From NCBI GenBank assembly GCA_014859785.1, contig JACUTP010000122.1, positions 1 to 5,659 of the forward strand: DNA of 5,659 nucleotides. Reading direction: 5' to 3'. Numbering within the stretch: the stretch's first letter is position 1; every line of letters begins with the position of its first letter. The notes under the pieces were generated by a model, which did not search any database, was not told where the DNA came from, and saw nothing but the letters and a program-made list of their open reading frames with translations. The stretch is from Candidatus Methanoperedentaceae archaeon (GTDB lineage Archaea > Halobacteriota > Methanosarcinia > Methanosarcinales > Methanoperedenaceae). A program made the translations under genes and the position numbers. This document shows positions 1 through 5,381 of the stretch, piece after piece.

Positions 1-43
1 GAATTACCGATTCTGTAAAATGCTCCAGTCTGTGGGATAACAT
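1..43 (-). CDS. N-terminal fragment of an unidentified downstream gene (runs off the window)
   Basis: An ATG on the minus strand opens 2 nt after the stop of the reductase gene and stays open for 14 codons to the window edge (MLSHRLEHFTESVI). A GGGGT element at 51-55, inside the end of the reductase gene, lies 7 nt before this ATG, the same spacing as the GGGGTGA site of the small membrane gene at 977-1222. The tight spacing suggests an operon with the reductase. The 'TESVI' stretch recalls the N-terminus of some class I/II aminotransferases, but that is memory of a short motif and the fragment is too short to name a function. Confidence 0.5.
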   Translation of the reverse strand, partial: MLSHRLEHFTESVI

Positions 44-45
44 GC

Positions 46-747
46 TCAATACCCCGGAAAATTTTCACTATGTATCATGGCGTCTTGAATTCTCAATGTT
101 TTAAGGATTTCAATTGAACCTGTTACAAGGGACGGCGGACCGCAAACATAGAAAACACGTTCTTTATAATCGGGTATCTCTTCTTTGACCATCTGAACGT
201 CTATATGACCGCGCCTTCCTTTCCATTTCTCATCTGGCCGGGACAGTGTATGGATTACCCTGAGGTTTTGATTTACCTTTTCCAGGTGATCCAGTTCTTC
301 CTTGAAAACTATGCTTTCTTCATTCCTGTTTCCGTATAATAAAGTAATGCGGCAGTTCATTCCCTTATCAGTGCAATATTTAATCATGCTTCTAAGAGGC
401 GTTATGCCTATGCCCCCGGTTATCATCCCTACTCTGGGATACTCGCCTTTGTAGGTAAAATCTCCATAGGGAGCATCAAGGTATGCCCAATCTCCGATTT
501 TAAGCCTGTCAAGAGCTACAGAGAACTCATGGTCTGTAATCTTTTTTGTGAATTCGATGAACTCCTTTTCCGTCGGGCTGCTTGATATCGTAAAATGCTT
601 TGTGATTTTTTTACCCTCGCTCAGAATTGTTACGAATAAAAATTGACCGGGATCGTAGTCAAACCCCTGAGGTCTTTTGAACCTGAAGCTCTTTACATCT
701 GGTGTTCGTTTGATTATCTCGTAGACACTGGTTTCAAATCTGAACAT
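46..747 (-). CDS. FAD/NAD(P)-binding oxidoreductase, ferredoxin-NADP reductase superfamily
   Basis: A cytoplasmic flavoprotein of 233 residues that should pass electrons between NAD(P)H and a one-electron carrier through FAD. Residues 1-100 form the FAD-binding beta-barrel. The flavin motif is KHFTISSSP (50-58), where most relatives have R-x-Y/F-S/T, so the usual Arg is Lys. Residues 105-233 form the nucleotide-binding half, with GGIGITP (111-117), LLYGNR (136-141), VCGPP (201-205) and the usual C-terminal E-N-F (228-230). It has no 2Fe-2S domain at either end and no PyrK-type cysteine cluster, so the redox partner must be a separate protein. The ATG is supported by GTGATC (752-757), which matches the archaeal anti-Shine-Dalgarno with 4 nt spacing, and by an in-frame stop three codons upstream. 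It is probably co-transcribed with the gene starting at 43. The partner and direction of electron flow cannot be read from the sequence. Confidence 0.88.
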   Translation of the reverse strand: MFRFETSVYEIIKRTPDVKSFRFKRPQGFDYDPGQFLFVTILSEGKKITKHFTISSSPTEKEFIEFTKKITDHEFSVALDRLKIGDWAYLDAPYGDFTYKGEYPRVGMITGGIGITPLRSMIKYCTDKGMNCRITLLYGNRNEESIVFKEELDHLEKVNQNLRVIHTLSRPDEKWKGRRGHIDVQMVKEEIPDYKERVFYVCGPPSLVTGSIEILKTLRIQDAMIHSENFPGY

Positions 748-847
748 TTGCGATCACTTCTTTCGGTTGAAGGGTTCCTGAAATTGAAAGTTTCTTTCGA
801 TGATGACTTTACCCATTTTCTGCCGATAAACATCCTGTATTTTCTAC

Positions 848-856
848 CATATATTC
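848..856 (-). promoter_or_regulatory. Possible TATA box for the reductase operon
   Basis: On the minus strand this reads GAATATATG, an acceptable archaeal TATA element. It would start transcription near 825 and leave a leader of about 75-80 nt before the ATG at 747. Another AT-rich element at 881-890 is an alternative, so the assignment is weak. Confidence 0.3.
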
Positions 857-895
857 AAAAACATTGTAAACATCGCATCTTTATTTTATCATTTT

Positions 896-964
896 AAAAA
901 AATTAACAATGAACTCATGAAAACTCAGGTTGTTTCAGTTCGTATTAGTTCGTTGTTTTTTTTT
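896..964. terminator. Large inverted repeat flanked by A- and T-tracts, probable (bidirectional) terminator
   Basis: The arms at 905-915 (AACAATGAACT) and 947-957 (AGTTCGTTGTT) pair over 11 positions; the single mismatch is a G-U pair in plus-strand RNA. A second inner pair, AACT (922-925) and AGTT (937-940), shares the same centre at 931. Just outside the arms lie seven A (896-902) and nine T (956-964), which also pair partly. Read on the minus strand, the hairpin begins 20 nt after the stop of the small membrane gene and is followed by AATTTTTTT, the layout of an intrinsic terminator. It separates that gene from the reductase operon. A DNA-binding site with dyad symmetry is the alternative. 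Confidence 0.55.
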
Positions 965-976
965 ATATTTTTCCTG

Positions 977-1222
977 TCATGGCTGAACTCTGTTAATCTT
1001 CTCTTTTGCTCTTGCAGAAGCCTTTCCGATCCATATGGTGGCAATAACTGCTATTATGGTTACTATAATTGCATATGAAACCATAGCCACAATACTTTCT
1101 GCTGTTCCTAATACTTCTTCGAAGATTGCAATAATGGCACCATTCCACGCCAGAGCCGCAACCAGTCCAAAAGCAGCAGTCATAAGAGCGGCTATCTTTT
1201 CAATAACCTCCGAACTAACCAT
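977..1222 (-). CDS. Small two-helix membrane protein, DUF5654-like
   Basis: An 81-residue protein made of two hydrophobic helices, about residues 10-33 and 43-65, joined by a short acidic turn containing E35 and E36. It ends in a basic tail (66-81) that should lie in the cytoplasm, giving a hairpin with both ends inside. The first helix contains AAFGLVAALAWN (16-27), which I recognise as typical of the DUF5654 family of small archaeal membrane proteins; no function is established for the family as far as I know. The polar W26-N27 pair in helix 1 may be structural or functional. The ATG is supported by GGGGTGA (1230-1236) with 7 nt spacing. It is transcribed alone, divergently from truA across 129 nt, with a probable terminator at 896-964. 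The neighbours give no hint of its role. Confidence 0.8.
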   Translation of the reverse strand: MVSSEVIEKIAALMTAAFGLVAALAWNGAIIAIFEEVLGTAESIVAMVSYAIIVTIIAVIATIWIGKASARAKEKINRVQP

Positions 1223-1271
1223 TATCTTTTCACCCCATAATTTAATTTATGTTTCTTAGTTATAAAGTTAT

Positions 1272-1281
1272 CTTATAAAAT
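1272..1281 (-). promoter_or_regulatory. Probable TATA box for the small membrane gene
   Basis: On the minus strand this reads ATTTTATAAG, which would put the transcript start near 1250, about 27 nt before the ATG and upstream of the GGGGTGA ribosome site. A second candidate, ACTTTATAAC (1259-1268 on the minus strand), would start almost at the ribosome site, so the first fits better. Confidence 0.4.
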
Positions 1282-1320
1282 TTTTTTATGGTGCAGTTAT
1301 TCTAACCAGGTTTACCCAAT

Positions 1321-1328
1321 ATTTATAT
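1321..1328 (+). promoter_or_regulatory. TATA box of the truA-trmG10 operon (leaderless start predicted)
   Basis: ATTTATAT is a near-ideal archaeal TATA box. Its centre is about 27 nt before the ATG at 1352, so transcription should begin at or next to the start codon. No Shine-Dalgarno sequence occurs between box and ATG, which agrees with a leaderless mRNA. Confidence 0.75.
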
Positions 1329-1351
1329 GCCTCACAATCAATATAAACTAC

Positions 1352-2161
1352 ATGCGATTTGCCCTGAAATTAGCTTACATCGGCACTGATTACCACGGTT
1401 TCCAGATACAGCCCGCCGTAAGGACTGTTGAAGGGGAACTCCTGCGGGCACTTGCAGAACTGGACATAATCAGCAACCGGCACGAAGCAAAATACATGGC
1501 AGCAGGACGAACTGACAGGGGCGTACATGCACTCGGTCAGGTCATAGCATTTGATACTGACAATCCCGGCATGGTAATACCGAAGGCAATCAACAGCAAG
1601 CTTCCTGATAATATATGGACATACGCAAAAGCCCGGGTTCCAGACGACTTTGACCCGCGCCGGGATGCCATGGAGCGGGAATACAGGTACATCATGTGCG
1701 GGAAATTCAACATATCCATGCTAAGGAAGGCATCCAGCATACTGAAAGGGGTGCACGAATTCACAAACTTCAGCACCCGTGATGAAGACAGGACAAACAT
1801 CTGCAATATCGAAAAAATAGAGGTGCGCGTGGAAGGGGATTTCACGATAATAGATATACATGCTAACTATTTCCTGTGGCACATGGTGAGAAAAATAGCA
1901 ACAGCGTTAAAAATGATTGGCAGCGGTGCAAGGAACATTTCATGGCTGGAACAGATGCTGAACCCCTCGGAATTTACTGAAGGTCTTGAACCTGCCCCGG
2001 CACATGGCTTGATTTTCAAGAAGATAGAGTATAAAAATATATGCTGGGTTGAAGATAAATACGCCATCAAGTCAATAAAAGAAAACCTTGGCGAGCTATT
2101 TTTATACTACGGTGTAATGGCTGAAATTCTAAAAGACTTAAAAGAAGGCATGGAATCCTGA
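1352..2161 (+). CDS. truA: tRNA pseudouridine synthase A
   Basis: TruA converts uridines 38-40 in the anticodon stem-loop of tRNAs to pseudouridine in the cytoplasm. The 269-residue length is normal for an archaeal member. The N-terminal strand LKLAYIGTDYHGFQ (5-18) is typical. The catalytic loop AAGRTDRGVHA (50-60) contains the nucleophile Asp55. FDPRRDAMEREYRY (100-113) holds the conserved active-site Tyr region. NYFLWHMVRKI (172-182) corresponds to the bacterial FLYNMVR motif, and APAHGLIF (215-222) to the APPxGL motif. About 45 residues follow that motif, as in other archaeal forms. The ATG lies about 27 nt from a strong TATA box and lacks a Shine-Dalgarno site, so initiation is probably leaderless. 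It is first in an operon with trmG10. All expected catalytic features are present. Confidence 0.96.
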   Translation: MRFALKLAYIGTDYHGFQIQPAVRTVEGELLRALAELDIISNRHEAKYMAAGRTDRGVHALGQVIAFDTDNPGMVIPKAINSKLPDNIWTYAKARVPDDFDPRRDAMEREYRYIMCGKFNISMLRKASSILKGVHEFTNFSTRDEDRTNICNIEKIEVRVEGDFTIIDIHANYFLWHMVRKIATALKMIGSGARNISWLEQMLNPSEFTEGLEPAPAHGLIFKKIEYKNICWVEDKYAIKSIKENLGELFLYYGVMAEILKDLKEGMES

Positions 2162-2162
2162 T

Positions 2163-3173
2163 ATGCTGCTTGCATTCGAACTATCAGGAGAGCACAGGAC
2201 GCTTCCGGAATCCGAGGTGATTGCATGCCTTGAGTCAGTAAATGCCGGGTTCAGGGTGCACATTTCACCTGACGGCTGTCTTGTTATCGACCTGGAAGAC
2301 GGCAGCGACAGGATTGTTAACATCCTCACGGAAAAACTTTCCATGACCCATAACATCATGAGAGTCCTTGAAATCGGGGGGCAGGACGAAAATGAAATAC
2401 TGGATATGGTGGAAAATTGCGGTTTTGAACCTTCCGGAACATACAGCATCAGGGTAAGACGCATTAAACAGTATTCCACTGTAAGTACTGAAAGGATGGA
2501 GCAGGAAATTGGCAGGATTTATTTCAGGAAAGGGTACAGGGCTGATTTGAAAAACCCAAAAACACGGTTCAGGCTGCTGCTAACAGAAGACAAAAGCATC
2601 TTCGGGTATATCGCAGCATCGATTGACAGGGGTGCATTCGATTTGCGGAAACCGCATTACAAACCGTTCTTTTACCCTGGTGTACTTATGCCGCGTGTTG
2701 CCCGCGCACTTGTAAATATATCAAAACCCGGAAAATACCTTCTTGACCCTTTCTGCGGCACAGCAGGGGTTCTGGTCGAAGCCGGCCTTATGGGCATAAA
2801 GGTTATCGGGGGAGATGTCCAGCGAAAACTCCTTCTCGGTGCCAGGATGAATCTTGAACACTATGGTACGGACTATACCCTGATGTACCAGGACGCATGC
2901 CGTTTATCCCTCAGGGATGAAAGTGTTGATTCCGTAGTCACTGACCCGCCATACGGCAGGTCGGCATTAATCGAGGCGCAGTCAATTGAGCATTTACTTG
3001 AGGAATCGTTAAAGGAGATATACCGAGTATTAAAAAAAGGCAGACGTACAGTCTTTATCTCCCAGCGTCCTATTGAGGCAGTAATCAAGCTCACGGGTTT
3101 TAGGATTTCTGAAATGCATTTGCAGAGGGTGCATAAAAGTCTTACAAGGCACATCTACGTGCTTGAAAAATAA
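2163..3173 (+). CDS. trmG10: tRNA (guanine(10)-N2)-methyltransferase, THUMP-containing
   Basis: This enzyme uses S-adenosylmethionine to methylate the exocyclic amine of G10 in tRNA, giving m2G and then m2,2G. The N-terminal half (about 1-155) has the layout of the ferredoxin-like plus THUMP tRNA-binding module. The C-terminal half is a Rossmann-fold methyltransferase: LLDPFCGTAG (193-202) is the cofactor-binding motif I, GGDVQ (216-220) follows motif II position, QDAC (243-246) motif III, and TDPPYG (260-265) the catalytic D-P-P-Y of amino-methyltransferases. HKSLTRHIYVL (324-334) is the usual C-terminal signature of this family. The 336-residue length is normal. The ATG comes 1 nt after the truA stop and no clear ribosome site precedes it, so translation is probably coupled to truA. 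A related THUMP methyltransferase with other specificity is possible but less likely. Confidence 0.92.
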   Translation: MLLAFELSGEHRTLPESEVIACLESVNAGFRVHISPDGCLVIDLEDGSDRIVNILTEKLSMTHNIMRVLEIGGQDENEILDMVENCGFEPSGTYSIRVRRIKQYSTVSTERMEQEIGRIYFRKGYRADLKNPKTRFRLLLTEDKSIFGYIAASIDRGAFDLRKPHYKPFFYPGVLMPRVARALVNISKPGKYLLDPFCGTAGVLVEAGLMGIKVIGGDVQRKLLLGARMNLEHYGTDYTLMYQDACRLSLRDESVDSVVTDPPYGRSALIEAQSIEHLLEESLKEIYRVLKKGRRTVFISQRPIEAVIKLTGFRISEMHLQRVHKSLTRHIYVLEK

Positions 3174-3189
3174 ATGTCCGGTTATTTTT
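3166..3189. terminator. Overlapping terminators between convergent genes
   Basis: The stops of trmG10 (3171-3173, plus) and the regulator gene (3182-3184, minus) are separated by 8 nt. TTATTTTTT (3182-3190) provides a U-tract for plus-strand transcripts. AAAAATAAA (3166-3174) provides TTTATTTTT for minus-strand transcripts. Each tract lies partly in the coding region of the opposing gene. No hairpin is evident, which is usual for archaeal U-tract termination. Confidence 0.45.
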
Positions 3190-3931
3190 TATCCACGGAG
3201 ATAATTACGTTGGCACGTCCTTTCTTTATTTTCGTGACAAGACCCCTGCTCTCAAGGTCTGTTATCATGAGGCTGACCTTTGCTTCAGAATAGTGTAGTT
3301 TTTTTCGAAGCTCCTTCTGGGTCACCCGCCCGCCCATGCCATGAACCAGAACAAGAAGTTCGCGCAGGTCGGCAGGGAGTCCAGCGCCTTCAATTTCAGT
3401 TGTTTCTTCAGAAACCGGAATATTTACATCATTTTCATTTCCGGGAGCATGGACTGTATTTTTTTTATTCATGTACAGGTACCCCAGAGCAAAGGCAGCA
3501 CCCAAGAATAACCCTAAAACCAAAATGTAACCATTCAGGTTATTATCCTTGTTTATTCCAACATCTGCCAGGTTAATGTCACCGAGAAACTCATGTTCCA
3601 TACCAGTGGGTGGGAACAAAATGAGGTCTATTATGAACTCCCCCTCAATGTCTATAATTACCTCTTCTTCGGTAAAGTATTCAAGAACGTTGTTCCTATA
3701 GTACTTTGCTGTTACCAGGTAGCTGCCAGGCTGCAAGTCGAATGAATACCTGCCGTCTGTTGCCACTTTTGACTGTGCCGGAGTTGAATTTACTTCAACC
3801 ATCACATTTTTAAGGGGGGTTTCAAAATCCGACCATGAGTAAACAGTACCATGGATGCCTGCTGCAAGCGCACCTGGTATAATGCCGTAAATTAACAAAA
3901 TTATTATGAATAACAGCTTTTTCGATTGCAC
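3182..3931 (-). CDS. Membrane-spanning winged-helix regulator with extracytoplasmic sensor-like domain
   Basis: A 249-residue protein with type I topology. Residues 1-23 are a signal peptide ending in ALA. Residues 24-108 resemble a carboxypeptidase regulatory-like beta-sandwich, with GIHGTV at the start and DGRYSFDLQPGSYLVTAKY (59-77) as its signature. A single membrane helix spans about 132-154 and is followed by two lysines. After a polar linker (157-182), residues 183-249 form a winged helix of the MarR/DUF7343 type: GGRVTQKELRKKL (200-212), probable recognition helix SEAKVSLMITDLESRG (215-230), then a basic wing (231-243). This suggests a one-component sensor that reads something outside the membrane and acts on DNA at the membrane. 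The start is GTG. An overlapping ATG 2 nt upstream is out of frame and stops after nine codons. A TATA box about 25-30 nt upstream predicts a leaderless mRNA. It is divergent from the surface-protein operon starting at 4134, a plausible target. Ligand and target are unknown. Confidence 0.82.
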   Translation of the reverse strand: MQSKKLLFIIILLIYGIIPGALAAGIHGTVYSWSDFETPLKNVMVEVNSTPAQSKVATDGRYSFDLQPGSYLVTAKYYRNNVLEYFTEEEVIIDIEGEFIIDLILFPPTGMEHEFLGDINLADVGINKDNNLNGYILVLGLFLGAAFALGYLYMNKKNTVHAPGNENDVNIPVSEETTEIEGAGLPADLRELLVLVHGMGGRVTQKELRKKLHYSEAKVSLMITDLESRGLVTKIKKGRANVIISVDKK

Positions 3932-3953
3932 ATGCTTTAATCTTAAAAATGAG

Positions 3954-3961
3954 TATATATA
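3954..3961 (-). promoter_or_regulatory. TATA box of the regulator gene
   Basis: TATATATA, in the minus-strand context AAACTATATATACTC, lies 23-30 nt before the GTG start at 3931. A transcript beginning at the usual distance would start at or next to the start codon. No Shine-Dalgarno site is present, so leaderless translation from GTG is predicted. Confidence 0.65.
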
Positions 3962-4039
3962 GTTTATTGTAAAGTTAAAAAAGCATTCAGGGTTGCCTAT
4001 AAAGTATTATAAAGCGTAAAAAAACTTAAAATTATGAAG

Positions 4040-4047
4040 ATATAAAA
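4040..4047 (+). promoter_or_regulatory. Probable TATA box of the secreted-protein operon
   Basis: ATATAAAA is a good archaeal TATA element and would start transcription near 4067-4070, giving a leader of about 65 nt that includes the hairpin at 4081-4096. Further upstream, TATAAAG occurs twice 10 nt apart (3998-4004, 4008-4014) and could act as alternative elements with a longer leader. Confidence 0.5.
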
Positions 4048-4080
4048 GTATGTTTATTTATTCGGGAGTTAAAGTAAGTA

Positions 4081-4096
4081 TCAGGCAATCGCCTGA
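4081..4096 (+). promoter_or_regulatory. Perfect hairpin/palindrome in the leader of the secreted-protein operon
   Basis: TCAGGC and GCCTGA form a perfect 6-bp stem around an AATC loop. It lies downstream of the predicted transcript start and 38 nt before the first ATG. It could be an RNA structure in the leader or a DNA site for a dimeric regulator such as the divergent winged-helix protein. The 3' arm can alternatively pair with a CAGG at 4106-4109 that overlaps the next element. Confidence 0.5.
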
Positions 4097-4106
4097 AGTC
4101 GAAGGC

Positions 4107-4113
4107 AGGTGAT
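4107..4113 (+). promoter_or_regulatory. Orphan Shine-Dalgarno match in the leader
   Basis: AGGTGAT is an exact complement to the archaeal 16S rRNA tail, yet no start codon follows at normal distance: the ATG at 4134 is 20 nt away. The ATG at 4112 overlaps the element, and the GTG at 4114 touches it and stops after two codons. The sequence AAGGA (4126-4130) is a better-placed though weaker ribosome site. Confidence 0.4.
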
Positions 4114-4133
4114 GTGTCTTAAGTTAAGGAAGT

Positions 4134-5378
4134 ATGAAAATGGTACAGAAGGAAACAAAAAACAGGAACCAGCTCAGTATAATGGGACCACTGGTTGCAG
4201 TGTTGCTTGTATTGAGCCTGTTTTCAGGTATTGCAGCAGCAGATACACCCCGTGAAAAAGACCAGAAAATTAAAGAAAAATACCAGGTATACGAGGATAA
4301 ATACAGGATTGCGGGGGATAAATTCAATGATGCGGAACAAAAATTCAGGGATGCAAGGAATAAGTTCAAGGCTGCTAAAGACAAAAAATCAAAAGAAGAA
4401 CTGAAAGTAAGAACCGCGCAGTATCTCGGGAGCGGAATTGATAAGATGAATGCCCATCTTGAGGTCATGGCAGACAGGATTGGAAGTTCTGGAAATGACA
4501 TCTTTCCATTCGATGCGGCGGCTAATATTGATACGCATATAGAAGCCCTTGAGGAAATAAGAACAAATATCCGGCAGGCAGGGACGCCCGGGGAACTTGT
4601 GGATTATGCAGGTGAATTGGAAGAACAGTGGGCCATGACAAGGCTTGAAACAAGATATACCAGCGGTATCCTGATAAACAACAGGATAGACGCGTTCATA
4701 GAAAAATCAGAAAATGTATCTGAACGGATGGATGCTGTAATCCTGGATATGGGAAGTGAGGGAAAGGATACGGCAAAACTTGAACGCATTGCTGAAAGTT
4801 TCAATAAACTAATGAATGAAGCCAGGGTTAACCACCAGTATGTCCTTGACCTCTATGAAATCCATGCAGGTTTTGACGAAAACGGCACGGTCACTGACGC
4901 CAGGGTTGCACAGTCGTTCTTAAATGAGGCAGAACGTTCACAGAAGGAGACGCATAGAATGCTTAAAGCTGCCACTAAGGAGGTGCGTGAGTTTTTCAAT
5001 GAAGCTACAAAAAATAATACCAAACGCGCAGTAATAAGCGGAAATGGTACTCTTGAAGCAAGCGGAAACGGCAGGGCGGTAATAAAGGGTGATGTAAATG
5101 TTACACTATCAGCTATAAACGGCACACTTGTTGTGTCAAACAACAGCGAGGTTACAACCGACGGAACAGGGACAATAGAGGAACTCGGTAACGGGAACAT
5201 CAAATACGAAGGGTTTGGCTCTGCGACAATTTCCGGTGAACGCATAACTGTTGAGATTTCAGGCAACGGTATTGAACTGAAAGCCAATGGAACGGGTACT
5301 GCCATCCTGAACGGAAAAGGTACGTATAAGACAGAAGGCAGTTTCGGGACAGGCGGGGAATGGAAACAGGAGGATTAA
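4134..5378 (+). CDS. Secreted helical protein with C-terminal duplicated glycine-rich beta repeats
   Basis: I do not recognise a named family. Residues 1-36 are a signal peptide: a basic N-region, the core LVAVLLVLSLFSGI (20-33), then AAA before D37. Residues 40-95 are highly charged and helical with repeated K/E and aromatic positions, probably coiled coil. A mainly helical region continues to about 295. Residues 300-402 change to short beta-prone stretches separated by G-x-G turns, built from two 49-residue units (303-351 and 352-400). Eight N-X-S/T sequons are present (N194, N250, N294, N304, N322, N329, N336, N385), six of them from 294 on, so surface N-glycosylation is likely. No membrane anchor or S-layer anchor is seen. 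Two in-frame ATGs lie at 4134 and 4140; AAGGA (4126-4130) is 3 nt from the first and 9 nt from the second, so translation may start at 4140. It is first in an operon with the lipoprotein gene. A structural or adhesive envelope role is inference. Confidence 0.8.
   Translation: MKMVQKETKNRNQLSIMGPLVAVLLVLSLFSGIAAADTPREKDQKIKEKYQVYEDKYRIAGDKFNDAEQKFRDARNKFKAAKDKKSKEELKVRTAQYLGSGIDKMNAHLEVMADRIGSSGNDIFPFDAAANIDTHIEALEEIRTNIRQAGTPGELVDYAGELEEQWAMTRLETRYTSGILINNRIDAFIEKSENVSERMDAVILDMGSEGKDTAKLERIAESFNKLMNEARVNHQYVLDLYEIHAGFDENGTVTDARVAQSFLNEAERSQKETHRMLKAATKEVREFFNEATKNNTKRAVISGNGTLEASGNGRAVIKGDVNVTLSAINGTLVVSNNSEVTTDGTGTIEELGNGNIKYEGFGSATISGERITVEISGNGIELKANGTGTAILNGKGTYKTEGSFGTGGEWKQED
5040..5333 (+). 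repeat. Tandem 49-residue (147-nt) repeat pair inside the secreted-protein gene
   Basis: Protein residues 303-351 and 352-400 align without gaps. Conserved positions include G303/G352, G311/G360, G319/G368 and G330/G379, and sequon N336 aligns with sequon N385. About 11 of 49 residues are identical, so this is an old duplication at protein level and not a recent DNA repeat. Confidence 0.6.
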
Positions 5379-5381
5379 AAA

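Noticed and set aside
714..833. Minus-strand frame of 39 codons that could be a small gene or leader peptide before the reductase.
   Set aside because: Its only ribosome-site-like bases (AGG) touch the ATG, it overlaps the reductase by 34 nt in another frame, and it shows no recognisable pattern.
643..897. Plus-strand frame of 84 codons overlapping the reductase start and the gap after it.
   Set aside because: It is antisense to the clearly real reductase over its first 105 nt, has no family resemblance, and its second half is AT-rich intergenic sequence.
3280..3576. Plus-strand frame of 98 codons inside the regulator gene.
   Set aside because: It is antisense to a protein with clear signal peptide, membrane helix and winged helix, and its own product resembles no domain.
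3972..4128. Recurring AAGTTAA-like motifs (3972-3978, 4121-4127, inverted at 4023-4029) and the short palindrome CTTAAGTTAAG (4118-4128) as regulator sites.
   Set aside because: The region is so AT-rich that these short matches are expected by chance, and their spacing shows no regularity.
4124..4501. Minus-strand frame of 125 codons opposite the start of the secreted-protein gene.
   Set aside because: It is the antisense shadow of the Lys/Glu-rich helical region, giving an artificial Leu/Ser/Phe-rich protein; the plus-strand gene has a signal peptide, sequons and an operon partner.
4853..5305. Minus-strand frame of 150 codons opposite the secreted-protein gene.
   Set aside because: It mirrors the glycine/asparagine/threonine-rich repeat region, giving low-complexity P/V/S/F strings, and has no promoter or ribosome site.
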